Below, one piece after another: positions 9,027 through 17,651 of a DNA stretch of 64,000 bases (position 1 is the stretch's first letter; each line of letters begins with the position of its first letter). A program made the position numbers and the translations under genes. The notes beneath the pieces were generated by a model. That model was not told where the DNA came from. It ran no database searches and was given only the letters and a program-made list of their open reading frames with translations. The stretch lies in the NCBI GenBank assembly GCA_945957365.1, contig CAMFKI010000001.1, forward strand, positions 62,001 through 126,000, in the 5' to 3' direction. This DNA is from an uncultured Alphaproteobacteria bacterium (GTDB taxonomy: Bacteria > Pseudomonadota > Alphaproteobacteria > Rhizobiales > Aestuariivirgaceae).

Positions 9027-11324
9027 TCACGGCGCCGGCTTGGGCGTGGCGGGCGCCATCAGCTGCCGCCAGATCGCACCGGGAATGTTGGAATAGTCGT
9101 CCGTCCAGGCTTCCGGCCCGTCAGCCGCGGCGTGCCTCCAGGCCGGGTCGGAATCGAAACCCGGCACCGATCCCTTGGTCTTGGCCACCACCACGACCTT
9201 GGCCAGCACGTCGCCATTCTCCGCACTGCGGGGCCACAGGCTGTCATCCATCACGTCGTGCCAGGCATCGAGGCCGAGGCTGCGGGCGGCACCCTCGATC
9301 ACCCCGCTCAACTCCATGAAGCGGTTGGTGGCATGGAACACGGCGATGCCGCCCGGCCTGAGCTTCGACATGTAGAGCGCCAGCGCCTCGCGCGTCAGCA
9401 GATGCGCCGGGATCGAGTCGGATGAGAACGCGTCGAGCACGATCATGTCGAAGCTCGAATCCGGAGCACGCGCGATCTGCAGCCTGCCGTCGCCGATCAC
9501 CATGCCGCCCGCCGGCCCGCAGTCGCGCAGGAAGGTAAAATAGGCCGGGTTCTCGGCAATCGCCACGACCTGCGGGTCGATCTCGTAGAAGCGCCAGTTT
9601 TCGCCGGGCTCCGAAAAGCACTGCATCGATCCGGTCCCGAGGCCCACGAGCGCCACCGCTGGCAGGCTTCCCCGGACCTCGCGAAGGTGGCGGATGGCCG
9701 AGCCGAAGGGACCCCGGTCATAATAATAGGCCTGCGCTTCCGGCCGGCCGGTGACCGGGCTTCCGTCCGCCTGCTTCATGCGCTGCCAGCCGTGCTTGGT
9801 GTTGCCGTGGATGAGGGCATGGAACTGTCCGTCCTCGAGCGCGCGCACCGTGAGGACGCCATAGAAGCTGCGGGTCTGCGCCAGCGGGGCCGATTCCCCG
9901 GTGAGCAGGCTGAAGCTTCCCATCACCCCCGCCAGAAGCACCGCCAGCGCCAGCGGCTGGTCGCGGGCGAGCCCCAGCCACACCAGCAGCAGGGCCAGCC
10001 AGACGTAGTAGGGAATGGTCGCCACTGCCGGCGGCAGCACGTGCGGCGCCACCGTCAACAGCAGCAGCACGGGCAGCGCCAGGCACGACAGCGCGAACAC
10101 CGGTGTCATCGCCCGGCTGCGGCCGGCAGCCAGCCCCAGCACCGCCAGGGTGGCGATGAGCAGCACTGGATACTCGATCACGCTGCTGAAGACATTGGGA
10201 GCCACGAGGCTGGCGAAGATCCCGCCGAGCACGCCGCCCAGCGAGACGAAGAAATAGAATTCGGTGAGCCGCGCAGCGGCCGGGCGCAGCCGCGCCAGCT
10301 CGCCGTTGCAGGCGAGCATCAGCAGGAAGCAGAGCACCAGGTGCACCGGCACGAGATAGATGCTGCTGACCGGCAGCAATGCGACGATGCCCAGTGCCGC
10401 GCCATAGAGCCCGATGCGGCGCATCAGCCAGGCATGGCCGATCACCGGCCGCGTCTGGAAGGCGATGACGAAGGTCAAGAGGTAGATCGCCAGCGGGATC
10501 ACCCAGAGGAAGGGCGCGGCGACGAGGTCCGTGGTGATGAAGGCCGTCATCGACACCAGGAGCCCGGTGGGCAGGAAGCTCATCAGGACCCAGCGGAACC
10601 GGTCGAAGCTGGATACGGGCGGGCTCGCCACCAGGGTTTCCACGGTTCCCCCGCTGCGCGGCGCGACGCGCAGCGCGACGATGCCGCACAGGCCGATGAG
10701 GCCGATCAGCGTGCCATAGCCGAAGCTCCAGCCCCAGCTCTGCGGCCTGAGCCCGACGAAGGGTTCGACCATGAAGGGATAGGCGAGGAGTGCGATGAAG
10801 CTGCCGGCGTTGCTCGCGGCATAGAGGAAATAGGGATCGCGCGAACGCGCCTGCCCGGCGCGCGCGAACCATGCCTGCAGCAGCGGTGCGTTGGCAGAGA
10901 TGGCAAAGAACGGAAGGCCCACGGACACGCCGAACAGCGCCAGCAGCCAATAGGCCTGGCCATGATCGGGCGGTGCGTCCCAGCCCGCGGCGATGCCGAT
11001 GGGCAGGCTCACCAGCGCCACGGCGGTGACCAGCAGATGGACAATCACCGTGGTGCGCAGTCCAAGGCCGCGCACCAGAAGGTGGGCATAGCCGTAGCCC
11101 AGCAGCAGAACGCCCTGGAAGAACACAAGCGCCAGCGACCACACCGCCGAACTGCCGCCGAGCCGCGGCAAGGCCATCTTGGCGAACATCGGTTGGATGA
11201 GGAACATCAGGAAGGCGCTGGTGAACAGCGTCACCCCGAACAGCACCGTGGCCGCACCGGCCCGCCCCGCCTCCGCCCCTCGCGGCGACACCGCTCCCGC
11301 CGTTTCCGACACACCACCCCCCAC
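9027..11324 (-). CDS. Membrane-anchored spermidine synthase-like fusion protein
   Basis: About 765 residues. The N-terminal ~480 residues are strongly hydrophobic with roughly a dozen predicted membrane segments, beginning [23 protein letters not shown]. The C-terminal ~250 residues are a spermidine synthase-like Rossmann methyltransferase fold: [41 protein letters not shown]. Such fusions are widespread and poorly characterised, and polyamine synthesis is unproven. The start is uncertain: the open frame extends to 11555, overlapping the divergent DUF2585 gene. I favour a GTG near 11324 or 11312, just before the first hydrophobic segment. Confidence 0.78.
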   Translation of the reverse strand: MGGGVSETAGAVSPRGAEAGRAGAATVLFGVTLFTSAFLMFLIQPMFAKMALPRLGGSSAVWSLALVFFQGVLLLGYGYAHLLVRGLGLRTTVIVHLLVTAVALVSLPIGIAAGWDAPPDHGQAYWLLALFGVSVGLPFFAISANAPLLQAWFARAGQARSRDPYFLYAASNAGSFIALLAYPFMVEPFVGLRPQSWGWSFGYGTLIGLIGLCGIVALRVAPRSGGTVETLVASPPVSSFDRFRWVLMSFLPTGLLVSMTAFITTDLVAAPFLWVIPLAIYLLTFVIAFQTRPVIGHAWLMRRIGLYGAALGIVALLPVSSIYLVPVHLVLCFLLMLACNGELARLRPAAARLTEFYFFVSLGGVLGGIFASLVAPNVFSSVIEYPVLLIATLAVLGLAAGRSRAMTPVFALSCLALPVLLLLTVAPHVLPPAVATIPYYVWLALLLVWLGLARDQPLALAVLLAGVMGSFSLLTGESAPLAQTRSFYGVLTVRALEDGQFHALIHGNTKHGWQRMKQADGSPVTGRPEAQAYYYDRGPFGSAIRHLREVRGSLPAVALVGLGTGSMQCFSEPGENWRFYEIDPQVVAIAENPAYFTFLRDCGPAGGMVIGDGRLQIARAPDSSFDMIVLDAFSSDSIPAHLLTREALALYMSKLRPGGIAVFHATNRFMELSGVIEGAARSLGLDAWHDVMDDSLWPRSAENGDVLAKVVVVAKTKGSVPGFDSDPAWRHAAADGPEAWTDDYSNIPGAIWRQLMAPATPKPAP

Positions 11325-11436
11325 CGCGAATCTGCCCGCTTCGCTCGCAGAGGAGCATAGGTTTCCGCTTGCCGCGGGTAAACCTGTTGCTGGCGTTCGC
11401 CGCCCGGCCGGTGCAGAATTGCGCCATGGTGGGTCC

Positions 11437-12033
11437 ATGGCCATAGCGCCTTCCGACGCGCGCCGGTCCGGCCGGGGCGGGCTGATCGCCGCTGCCGGCA
11501 TCATCGCCACGGCTGCCCTGGTGCTGTGGCTGATGGGCCGGGTGCCGATCTGCACCTGCGGCTACGTGAAGCTGTGGGAAGGCAATGTGCAGAGCTCCGG
11601 CAACTCCCAGCACCTGTCGGACTGGTACACCCCCTCCCACATCATTCACGGCTTCCTGTTCTACGGCCTGTTGTGGCTCGCCGCCCGCCGCCTGCCCTTC
11701 GGCACGCGCCTCGCCATCGCCACCTTCATCGAGGCCTCGTGGGAGGTGTTCGAGAACACGCCCTTCATCATCAACCGCTACCGCGCCGAGACGATCTCGC
11801 TCGACTATTTCGGCGACAGCGTCATCAACTCGGTCTCGGACATGCTGGCCATGGTGCTGGGTTTCTGGCTGGCGAGCCGCCTGCCGGTCTGGGCCACCGT
11901 GCTGCTCGCCGTGACGATGGAACTCGTCGTCGGATACGTGATCCGCGACAACCTCACCCTCAACATCATCATGCTGGTCTGGCCGCTGGAGTCGATCCGC
12001 CAGTGGCAGATGGGCGTCAGTCCCGGAGCCTGA
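11437..12033 (+). CDS. DUF2585 (UPF0314) membrane protein
   Basis: This 198-residue protein has about five membrane segments and the conserved family stretches [55 protein letters not shown] and [16 protein letters not shown]2585/UPF0314 proteins are found mainly in alphaproteobacteria and their role is unknown. The conserved histidines, glutamates and asparagines on the membrane faces could suggest a catalytic or binding site. The ATG at 11437 starts just before the first membrane segment. Its 3' end overlaps the convergent small gene at 12017 by 17 bases. Confidence 0.85.
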   Translation: MAIAPSDARRSGRGGLIAAAGIIATAALVLWLMGRVPICTCGYVKLWEGNVQSSGNSQHLSDWYTPSHIIHGFLFYGLLWLAARRLPFGTRLAIATFIEASWEVFENTPFIINRYRAETISLDYFGDSVINSVSDMLAMVLGFWLASRLPVWATVLLAVTMELVVGYVIRDNLTLNIIMLVWPLESIRQWQMGVSPGA

Positions 12034-12187
12034 TGCCGTAGCGCCGCGCCATGCGCTGGCGTTCGTTCTGGAGCTGGCGGAGGAACATCCGGTCGCGCTG
12101 CCGGTCGGTCGCCTGTTCGATGAGGATGAGCGAGAGGATCGCCACGATGGCAATCCAGAACACGACGAAGAAGACCACCAGATCCAT
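12017..12187 (-). CDS. Small single-span membrane protein (56 aa)
   Basis: Minus-strand reading from the ATG at 12187 gives 56 residues: a hydrophobic N-terminus ([20 protein letters not shown]), then a highly charged tail rich in Arg and Gln that ends [16 protein letters not shown] sits 8 bases upstream of the ATG. The hydrophobic segment followed by a basic amphipathic tail looks like a real small membrane protein rather than chance. I do not recognise a family. It is convergent with and overlaps the DUF2585 gene. Confidence 0.55.
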   Translation of the reverse strand: MDLVVFFVVFWIAIVAILSLILIEQATDRQRDRMFLRQLQNERQRMARRYGIRLRD

Positions 12188-12297
12188 CACAGCAACTCCC
12201 CCGATGCGATGCCGATACTGGCGGGCACCGCGCGGTCGTCAACGTCGGAGTGGCGGGAAATGGACGCGAATGTGGTTCATCCACAGCGGTGCACGGC

Positions 12298-12306
12298 TTA
12301 TCCACA
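12298..12306 (+). promoter_or_regulatory. Consensus DnaA box (TTATCCACA)
   Basis: A perfect TTATCCACA lies in the 340-base gene-free stretch 12188-12527, with a related TTCATCCACA 22 bases upstream (12276). Isolated boxes can titrate DnaA or regulate a promoter. No dnaA-type gene, clustered boxes or clear AT-rich unwinding element accompany it, so it is not called an origin. Confidence 0.4.
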
Positions 12307-12450
12307 GGTGGAGAACGAAGTGCGATGTGACGATGCAATTTTGCGGCACGGAAGGGTTGTCCTTACGCTTTGGCCACACCCCGACCGTCCCGATCGGCCG
12401 GGGTGGAAAATGATTCACGATGTCAATCAGCAGAGGGCATCTACGTCTTT

Positions 12451-12467
12451 GTTCCTACCATAGGAAC
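12451..12467. promoter_or_regulatory. Perfect palindrome, possible operator
   Basis: GTTCCTACCATAGGAAC is a perfect 7-bp inverted repeat around a 3-base centre, in the gene-free stretch 12188-12527. It lies downstream of the regulator gene at 12528 and upstream of the small gene at 12017, so it could be an operator or a short transcript hairpin. No U-run follows, so it is not a typical terminator. The rest of this stretch shows nothing I can name. Confidence 0.35.
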
Positions 12468-12527
12468 GCATGAAAGTCAAGGACGATATCTCTGCCAGGA
12501 CCGATTGCCGACCCGGCGGCCACTTGC

Positions 12528-13466
12528 TCACGCCCGTAAAGCCGAAGGCGGACGCCCATAGCGCGCCCGAAAACTGCGCGAGAACAGCGGCAGCGACGAG
12601 AACCCGCAGGCCACCGCGATCTCCCGCATGCTCATGGTGGAATAGGTGATCAGCCGCTCCGCCTTCTCGAGCCGGAGCTTGAGGTAGAAGCCCATCGGCC
12701 GCTCGCCCAGCTTCTCGGAGAACAGCCGCTCCATCTGCCGCACCGAGATCCCCGCCAGTTCGGCGAGGCCTTCGGCGTCCAGCGGATCCTCGCCCTGTTC
12801 TTCCATGGCGGTGATGATCCGCAGCAGGCGGGCGTCCGTGGTGCCGTAGCGCGCGGCGGCGGGAAGTCGTGCCTCGCCCGGCTGCTCGGCCGAGCGGTAG
12901 TGAACGAGCTGGTCCGCCACCAGAACGGCCAGCGGCCGGCCGAGCAGCCGGCCGATCCAGTCCAGCATCATGTCGATGGCCGCGGCCCCGCCCGCACAGG
13001 TCATGCGGTCCCGGTCGGTGACGTAGAGCGCCTGCTCCGCCTGCACCCGCGGGAAGCTCTCACGGAAGCCCGGCAGGCTCTCCCAGTGGCAGGTGGCGCG
13101 ATAATCGTCGAGCAGGCTCGCCTGGGCGAGGAGGAAAGGCCCGGTGTCGATCGCCGCCAGAAGAACGCGCTTTCGCGCCAGCGCCTTGATGGCGGAGAGC
13201 ATCGGCCGCGTGATCCCCTTCTCCGGCTCGTAACTCGCCGAGATCACCGCCATGTCCGGCTTGCCGATGTCGGCGAGCGTGCCCGAGACCGAGACGGGAA
13301 TGTCGTTCGAGGCCGCAACCGGCTGGCCGTCAGCCGAGACGAAGCGCCAGGCGAACGTGTTCGCACCTGCGAAACGATTGGCCACGCGCAGGGGCTCCAG
13401 CGCGCCATAGAGCGCGATCATGGAAAACTTCGGCACCAGCAGGAAAGCGACGTCATAATGGGCCAT
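12528..13466 (-). CDS. GlxA/CdhR-type AraC family transcriptional regulator
   Basis: This 312-residue protein has an N-terminal DJ-1/PfpI (class I amidotransferase-like) domain and a C-terminal AraC-type DNA-binding domain with two helix-turn-helix units (LAELAGISVRQMERLFSEKL; IAVACGFSSLPLFSRSFRAR). The amidotransferase nucleophile position reads AIDTGPFLL, lacking cysteine, so it is a sensor rather than an enzyme. This architecture is that of CdhR, the activator of carnitine degradation in Pseudomonas. It is divergent from a carnitine dehydrogenase gene cluster, so I infer the same role. The ATG at 13466 (MAHYDVAF) fits the family start. Confidence 0.88.
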   Translation of the reverse strand: MAHYDVAFLLVPKFSMIALYGALEPLRVANRFAGANTFAWRFVSADGQPVAASNDIPVSVSGTLADIGKPDMAVISASYEPEKGITRPMLSAIKALARKRVLLAAIDTGPFLLAQASLLDDYRATCHWESLPGFRESFPRVQAEQALYVTDRDRMTCAGGAAAIDMMLDWIGRLLGRPLAVLVADQLVHYRSAEQPGEARLPAAARYGTTDARLLRIITAMEEQGEDPLDAEGLAELAGISVRQMERLFSEKLGERPMGFYLKLRLEKAERLITYSTMSMREIAVACGFSSLPLFSRSFRARYGRPPSALRA

Positions 13467-13556
13467 GGCGAGAATAGGAAACCCTGCGGCGGAAAAAGTC
13501 AAACGCTCATTTCACCGCGGGCCTAGCCTCCGCCGCCACAGGATCAGGAGGATTCC

Positions 13557-14447
13557 ATGCAGCCCAAAGTCATCATCACCTGCGCGGTCACCGGAGCGGG
13601 CGACACCGTCGGCAAGCACCCGGCCATTCCGGTGACGCCGGAGCAGATCGCCAACTCGGCCCTCGAGGCCGCCAGCGCCGGTGCCACCGTCGTTCACTGC
13701 CACGTGCGTGAACCCTCGACCGGCAAGGGCTCGCGCAAGGTCGCCTACTACGCCGAGGTGATGGAGCGCATCCGGGCGAAGAACAAGGAAGTGATCATCA
13801 ACCTCACCGCCGGCATGGGTGGCGACGTGGAAGTGGGTTCGGGCGCGAAGCCCCTCGACTTCGGCCCCGGTACCGACTGCGTGGGCCCCGAGGAGCGCCT
13901 CATCCACGTGAAGGAACTCCGCCCCGAGATCTGCACGCTCGACTGCGGCACGCTGAACTTCGGCGACGGCAACTCGATCGTCGTCCAGACGCCGGCCCAG
14001 CTGCGCGAACAGGCCAAGCTCATCAGGTCCTATGGCGTGAAGCCCGAAATGGAGATCTTCGACTCCGGGAACCTCTGGTTCGGCAAGCAGCTGGTCGCCG
14101 AAGGCCTGATCGACGGCCCGCCGATGTTCCAGCTCTGCCTCGGCATCCCGTGGGGTGCGCCCTATGACACCGAGACCATGGCCTACCAGAAGAACCAGCT
14201 TCCCGAGGGCGCGGTCTGGGCCGCCTTCGGCATCGGCCGCAACGAGTTCCCCGCCGTGGCGCAGGCTGTGCTGCTGGGCGGCCACGTGCGCGTCGGCCTC
14301 GAGGACAATCTCTGGCTCGAGCGCGGCGTGCACGCGTCCAACGGCACGCTGGTCGAGAAGGCGGTGAAGATCATCCAGCTGCTCGGCACCAATGTGGCGA
14401 CGCCCGACGAGGGCCGCGAGATCCTCAAGCTCAAGCCGAGACAGTAA
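13557..14447 (+). CDS. cdhC: BKACE family beta-keto acid cleavage enzyme (dehydrocarnitine cleavage, CdhC-like)
   Basis: This 296-residue protein has the DUF849/BKACE TIM-barrel fold, with zinc ligands in VHCHVRE (about residues 46-52) and the C-terminal GLEDNLW. These enzymes condense a beta-keto acid with acetyl-CoA to give acetoacetate plus a new CoA ester. Next to carnitine 3-dehydrogenase the substrate is most likely 3-dehydrocarnitine, giving glycine betaine-CoA. CAGGAGGA precedes the ATG. It is the first gene of the plus-strand carnitine cluster, 90 bases from the divergent regulator. Confidence 0.88.
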   Translation: MQPKVIITCAVTGAGDTVGKHPAIPVTPEQIANSALEAASAGATVVHCHVREPSTGKGSRKVAYYAEVMERIRAKNKEVIINLTAGMGGDVEVGSGAKPLDFGPGTDCVGPEERLIHVKELRPEICTLDCGTLNFGDGNSIVVQTPAQLREQAKLIRSYGVKPEMEIFDSGNLWFGKQLVAEGLIDGPPMFQLCLGIPWGAPYDTETMAYQKNQLPEGAVWAAFGIGRNEFPAVAQAVLLGGHVRVGLEDNLWLERGVHASNGTLVEKAVKIIQLLGTNVATPDEGREILKLKPRQ

Positions 14448-14460
14448 GATACGAGTAATT

Positions 14461-14553
14461 CCCCTCCCCCCTGTGGGGAGGGGCTAGGGGTGGGGGTCCA
14501 CGAGTCCGGTCCGACATCACCCCCACCCCTACCCCTCCCCACAAGGGGGAGGG
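14461..14553. repeat. Palindromic intergenic repeat, family B
   Basis: Two CCCCTCCCC-type arms face each other around the centre GTCCACGAGTCCGGTCCGAC, forming a long GC-rich imperfect hairpin between the BKACE and carnitine dehydrogenase genes. It could affect the stability of the polycistronic mRNA. Confidence 0.75.
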
Positions 14554-14580
14554 AAACCAGAACCGACAGGGAGGCGCTCC

Positions 14581-15594
14581 ATGGCCAAGGCTGCAAAGAA
14601 AACCAAATCCCCCAAGATCAAGACCGTCGGCATCGCCGGCACCGGGCTCATCGGCGCGGGCTGGGCGGCGCGGCTGCTGTTCCGCGGCTACGACGTCATC
14701 GCCTATGACGTCTCCCCCACCGCGAAGGCGAAGCTCGAGGCCCAGATCAAGACCGCCTGGCCCTCGCTCGAGGCCCTGCTGGGCAAGCCGAAGAAGAAGG
14801 GCAAGCTCAGCTTCACCACCGACCTCAAGGTCATGGCGTCCAAGGCCGACTTCATCCACGAGGCCGCACCCGAGCGCGAGGAGCTGAAGATCAAGCTGTT
14901 CCGCGACATCGACGCTGTGGCGGCCCCGCATGTGGTGATCTCGTCTTCTTCCTCTGGCTTCCTGCCGACCAACCTGCAGAGCCAGTGCAGGCACCCGGAG
15001 CGCGTGGTCATCGGCCACCCGTTCAACCCGGTCTATCTCCTCCCCCTCGTCGAGCTCGTGCCCGGCGAGAAGACCTCGGCCGAAGCCATGGATCGCGCCG
15101 CTGAATACTTCGAGGCCATCGGCATGCATGTGCTGCGGCTCAGGAAGGAGATCATGGGCTATATCTGCGACCGCCTGCAGGAGGCCCTGTGGCGCGAGGC
15201 GCTGCACATCCTCAACAAGGATATCGGCACGACGGGCGACATCGATGACTCGATCGTCTATTCCGCCGGCATGCGCTGGGCCTTCATGGGCTCGTTCATG
15301 ACCTATCACCTCGCCGGCGGACCGGGAGGGATGCGCGACTTCATCAAGCAATTCGACCCGACGCTGGATCTGGATTGGACCGACCTCAAGTTCCCCAAGT
15401 GGAATGAGGCGCTGGAGACCCGCCTGGTCGAGGGTTGCGAGGCCCAGGCCGCCGGGCGCAAGGTCGCGGAGATCGAGGCCAAGCGCAATGCCGTGCTGGT
15501 CGACATGATGAAGGTCTTCAAGAAGCACAAGATCGGCTCGGGCCTCGTGCTCGAGCGCGAGATGAAGGCGCGCAAGAAGAAGGCCAAGGCCTGA
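14581..15594 (+). CDS. cdhA: L-carnitine 3-dehydrogenase
   Basis: This 337-residue protein has the 3-hydroxyacyl-CoA dehydrogenase fold with NAD motif GIAGTGLIGAGWAAR at residues 17-31, the catalytic segment HPFNPVYLLPLVELVPG and the family stretch AFMGSFMTYHLAGG. This pattern is that of L-carnitine dehydrogenase (CdhA/LcdH), which oxidises L-carnitine to 3-dehydrocarnitine with NAD+. Some family members carry a fused C-terminal betainyl-CoA thioesterase (CdhB) domain of about 150 residues. This one ends with a lysine-rich tail instead, and no separate CdhB is seen nearby. Confidence 0.88.
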   Translation: MAKAAKKTKSPKIKTVGIAGTGLIGAGWAARLLFRGYDVIAYDVSPTAKAKLEAQIKTAWPSLEALLGKPKKKGKLSFTTDLKVMASKADFIHEAAPEREELKIKLFRDIDAVAAPHVVISSSSSGFLPTNLQSQCRHPERVVIGHPFNPVYLLPLVELVPGEKTSAEAMDRAAEYFEAIGMHVLRLRKEIMGYICDRLQEALWREALHILNKDIGTTGDIDDSIVYSAGMRWAFMGSFMTYHLAGGPGGMRDFIKQFDPTLDLDWTDLKFPKWNEALETRLVEGCEAQAAGRKVAEIEAKRNAVLVDMMKVFKKHKIGSGLVLEREMKARKKKAKA

Positions 15595-15604
15595 GGAGGT
15601 TCCA

Positions 15605-16375
15605 ATGCCCCAGCAACGCGTGATGATCACCGCCGCGGCGGACGGCATCGGCAAGTCGATTGCCCGTGCCTTCGCGGCGGAAGGTGCGAAGGTCCACATC
15701 TGCGACGTGAACGAGGCAGCACTCGAACAGTTTCGCCGTGAGTTCCCGGATATCGCCGCCAGCAAGGTGAATGTCCGGAGCGAGGGCGAGATCGACGCCT
15801 GGTTCGACGACGCGCTGGAAGACCTCGGCGGGCTCGACGTGCTGGTGAACAATGCCGGCATCAAGGGACCCACGGCCCCGGTCGAGGACATCGAGCTCGA
15901 CGGCTGGCGCGAGTGCCTTGAAATCTGCCTCGACTCCTACTTCCTCTGCGCGCGGCGTGCGGCACCCGTGATGAAGGCGCAGAAGTCGGGCCTCATCCTC
16001 AACATGTCGTCGAACGCCGGCCAGCACGGCTTCGGCAACCGCACGCCTTATGCGGCGGCGAAGTGGGGCGTCATTGGCCTCACCAAGTCGCTGGCAATCG
16101 AGCTCGGCCCCTATAACTGCCGCTCCAACGCCATCTGCCCGGGTTCCGTCAAGGGCGACCGCATCAACCGTGTGATCCAGGGCGAGGCCGACGTGCGCGG
16201 CGTGCCGTTCGACGTGGTGGCGAAGGAGATCGTCGGCAACCAGTCGCTCGAACGCCTCACCGAGGCGCATGAGGTGGCCGCTCTCGCCGTCTTCCTCGCC
16301 TCGCCCGCCGCCTTCATGATCAACGGTCAGGACATCGCCATCGACGGCCATGTCGAGACCTTCCACATCAAGTGA
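15605..16375 (+). CDS. SDR family oxidoreductase in carnitine cluster
   Basis: This 256-residue classical short-chain dehydrogenase has a variant glycine motif (TAAADGIGKSIA), NNAG (about residue 80), the catalytic serine in LNMSSNAG, and YAAAK near residue 156. Substrate is not deducible from sequence. Its position between carnitine dehydrogenase and an acyl-CoA dehydrogenase makes D-carnitine, carnitinyl-CoA or a related beta-hydroxy compound the best guess. It starts 10 bases after cdhA with GAGGTT ahead of the ATG, so it is in the same operon. Confidence 0.8.
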   Translation: MPQQRVMITAAADGIGKSIARAFAAEGAKVHICDVNEAALEQFRREFPDIAASKVNVRSEGEIDAWFDDALEDLGGLDVLVNNAGIKGPTAPVEDIELDGWRECLEICLDSYFLCARRAAPVMKAQKSGLILNMSSNAGQHGFGNRTPYAAAKWGVIGLTKSLAIELGPYNCRSNAICPGSVKGDRINRVIQGEADVRGVPFDVVAKEIVGNQSLERLTEAHEVAALAVFLASPAAFMINGQDIAIDGHVETFHIK

Positions 16376-16385
16376 GTGACATCTG

Positions 16386-17549
16386 ATGGATTTCAATCTC
16401 TCCGACGAACAGCAGATGATCGTCAAGACGACGCGGGACTTCGTGACCAACGAGCTCTACCCGCACGAGGCCGAGATCGAGGAGACGGGCGTGCTGCGCC
16501 ACGACCTCCGCGACCAGATCAAGGCCAAGGCCATCGAGGCCGGCCTCTACGCCGCCAACATGCCCACCGAAGTCGGCGGTGCGGGCCTCGATACGCTCAC
16601 CTGGGTACTCTACGAGAAGGAGCTGGGCCGCGCCAACTATGCGCTCCACTGGACCTGCGTGGCGCGCCCCTCCAACATCCTGATGGCCTGCGAAGGCGAG
16701 CAGCGCGACAAGTACCTCTTCCCCGCGGTTCGCGGCGAGAAATCGGACTGCCTCGCCATGACCGAGCCTGGCGTCGGCTCCGACGTGCGCGGCATGAAGA
16801 CCTTCGCGAAACGGGATGGCGATGACTTCGTCATCAACGGCACCAAGCACTTCATCAGCCATGCCGACGAGGCGAGCTTCGTGATCCTCTTCGCCGCCAC
16901 CGGCGAGGAAGACACCCCGCGCGGCAAGAAGAAACTGATCACGGCGTTCCTGATCGACATGGGCACGCCCGGCTTCACCGTGCGCCCCGGCTACAAGAAC
17001 GTCTCGCACCGCGGCTACAACAACTGCATCCTCGAGTTCACCGACTGCCGGGTGCACAAATCCCAGGTCCTCGGCGAGGTGCACAAGGGCTTCGAGGTGG
17101 CGAACGACTGGCTGGGCGCCACCCGCCTGCAGGTCGCTGCCACCTGCATCGGGAGAGCCGAGCGGGCACTCGACCATGCCAAGCAATATGCCGTCGACCG
17201 CCAGCAGTTCGGCCAGCAGATCGGCAAGTTCCAGGGCGTGTCCTTCAAGCTCGCCGACATGGCGCTGGAGCTGAAGGCGGCGGAACTGCTCACGCTGGAA
17301 GCGGCGTGGAAGTTCGACAACAAGACCGTGACCGACATGGACATGGCCATGGCCAAGCTGAAGGCCACCGAGATGCTGGCCTTCGTCGCCGACGAGGCGA
17401 TCCAGATCCATGGCGGCATGGGCCTGATGTCGGACCTGCCGCTCGAACGCATCTGGCGCGATGCCCGCGTCGAGCGCATCTGGGAAGGAACGAGCGAGAT
17501 CCAGCGGCATATCATCAGCCGCGCGCTGCTTAGGCCGCTGGGCGGTTAA
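16386..17549 (+). CDS. Acyl-CoA dehydrogenase (probable gamma-butyrobetainyl-CoA dehydrogenase)
   Basis: This 387-residue FAD enzyme has the acyl-CoA dehydrogenase signatures MTEPGVGSDV and QIHGGMGLMSDLPLERIWRD, and the C-terminal WEGTSEIQ whose glutamate sits at the catalytic-base position. It starts like CaiA (MDFNLSDEQ). Enterobacterial CaiA, a reductase, to my recollection lacks that glutamate, which suggests the enzyme here works oxidatively. Inference: it turns gamma-butyrobetainyl-CoA into crotonobetainyl-CoA for CaiD. It starts 10 bases after the SDR stop. A palindromic repeat lies after it, before the CoA ligase gene. Confidence 0.85.
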   Translation: MDFNLSDEQQMIVKTTRDFVTNELYPHEAEIEETGVLRHDLRDQIKAKAIEAGLYAANMPTEVGGAGLDTLTWVLYEKELGRANYALHWTCVARPSNILMACEGEQRDKYLFPAVRGEKSDCLAMTEPGVGSDVRGMKTFAKRDGDDFVINGTKHFISHADEASFVILFAATGEEDTPRGKKKLITAFLIDMGTPGFTVRPGYKNVSHRGYNNCILEFTDCRVHKSQVLGEVHKGFEVANDWLGATRLQVAATCIGRAERALDHAKQYAVDRQQFGQQIGKFQGVSFKLADMALELKAAELLTLEAAWKFDNKTVTDMDMAMAKLKATEMLAFVADEAIQIHGGMGLMSDLPLERIWRDARVERIWEGTSEIQRHIISRALLRPLGG

Positions 17550-17557
17550 TTTTATGA

Positions 17558-17632
17558 CCGTCATCCCGGCGAAAGCCGGGACCCCGCTTCTTCGGCCCGA
17601 AGCGGGGTGCCAGCTTTCGCTGGCATGACGGG
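17558..17632. repeat. Palindromic intergenic repeat, family A (full copy)
   Basis: CGTCATCCCGGCGAAAGC... and its inverted partner ...GCTTTCGCTGGCATGACG flank a CCCCGCTTC/GAAGCGGGG inner stem. It fills most of the gap between the acyl-CoA dehydrogenase and CoA ligase genes and adds a spurious in-frame MPAFAGMTG start to the latter. Confidence 0.85.
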
Positions 17633-17651
17633 ATTGAACAATGGAATCTGC

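Noticed and set aside
12298..12306. Replication origin at the DnaA box
   Set aside because: Only one perfect box and one near-box, with no dnaA, repA or parAB gene and no AT-rich unwinding element.
12470..12600. Small plus-strand frame starting MKVKDDISART
   Set aside because: It runs into the antisense of the regulator gene, has no ribosome site of note and no conserved pattern.
17607..17651. N-terminal extension MPAFAGMTG of the acyl-CoA ligase
   Set aside because: It is encoded by a palindromic repeat; homologues start near MKSLTRLLNP.
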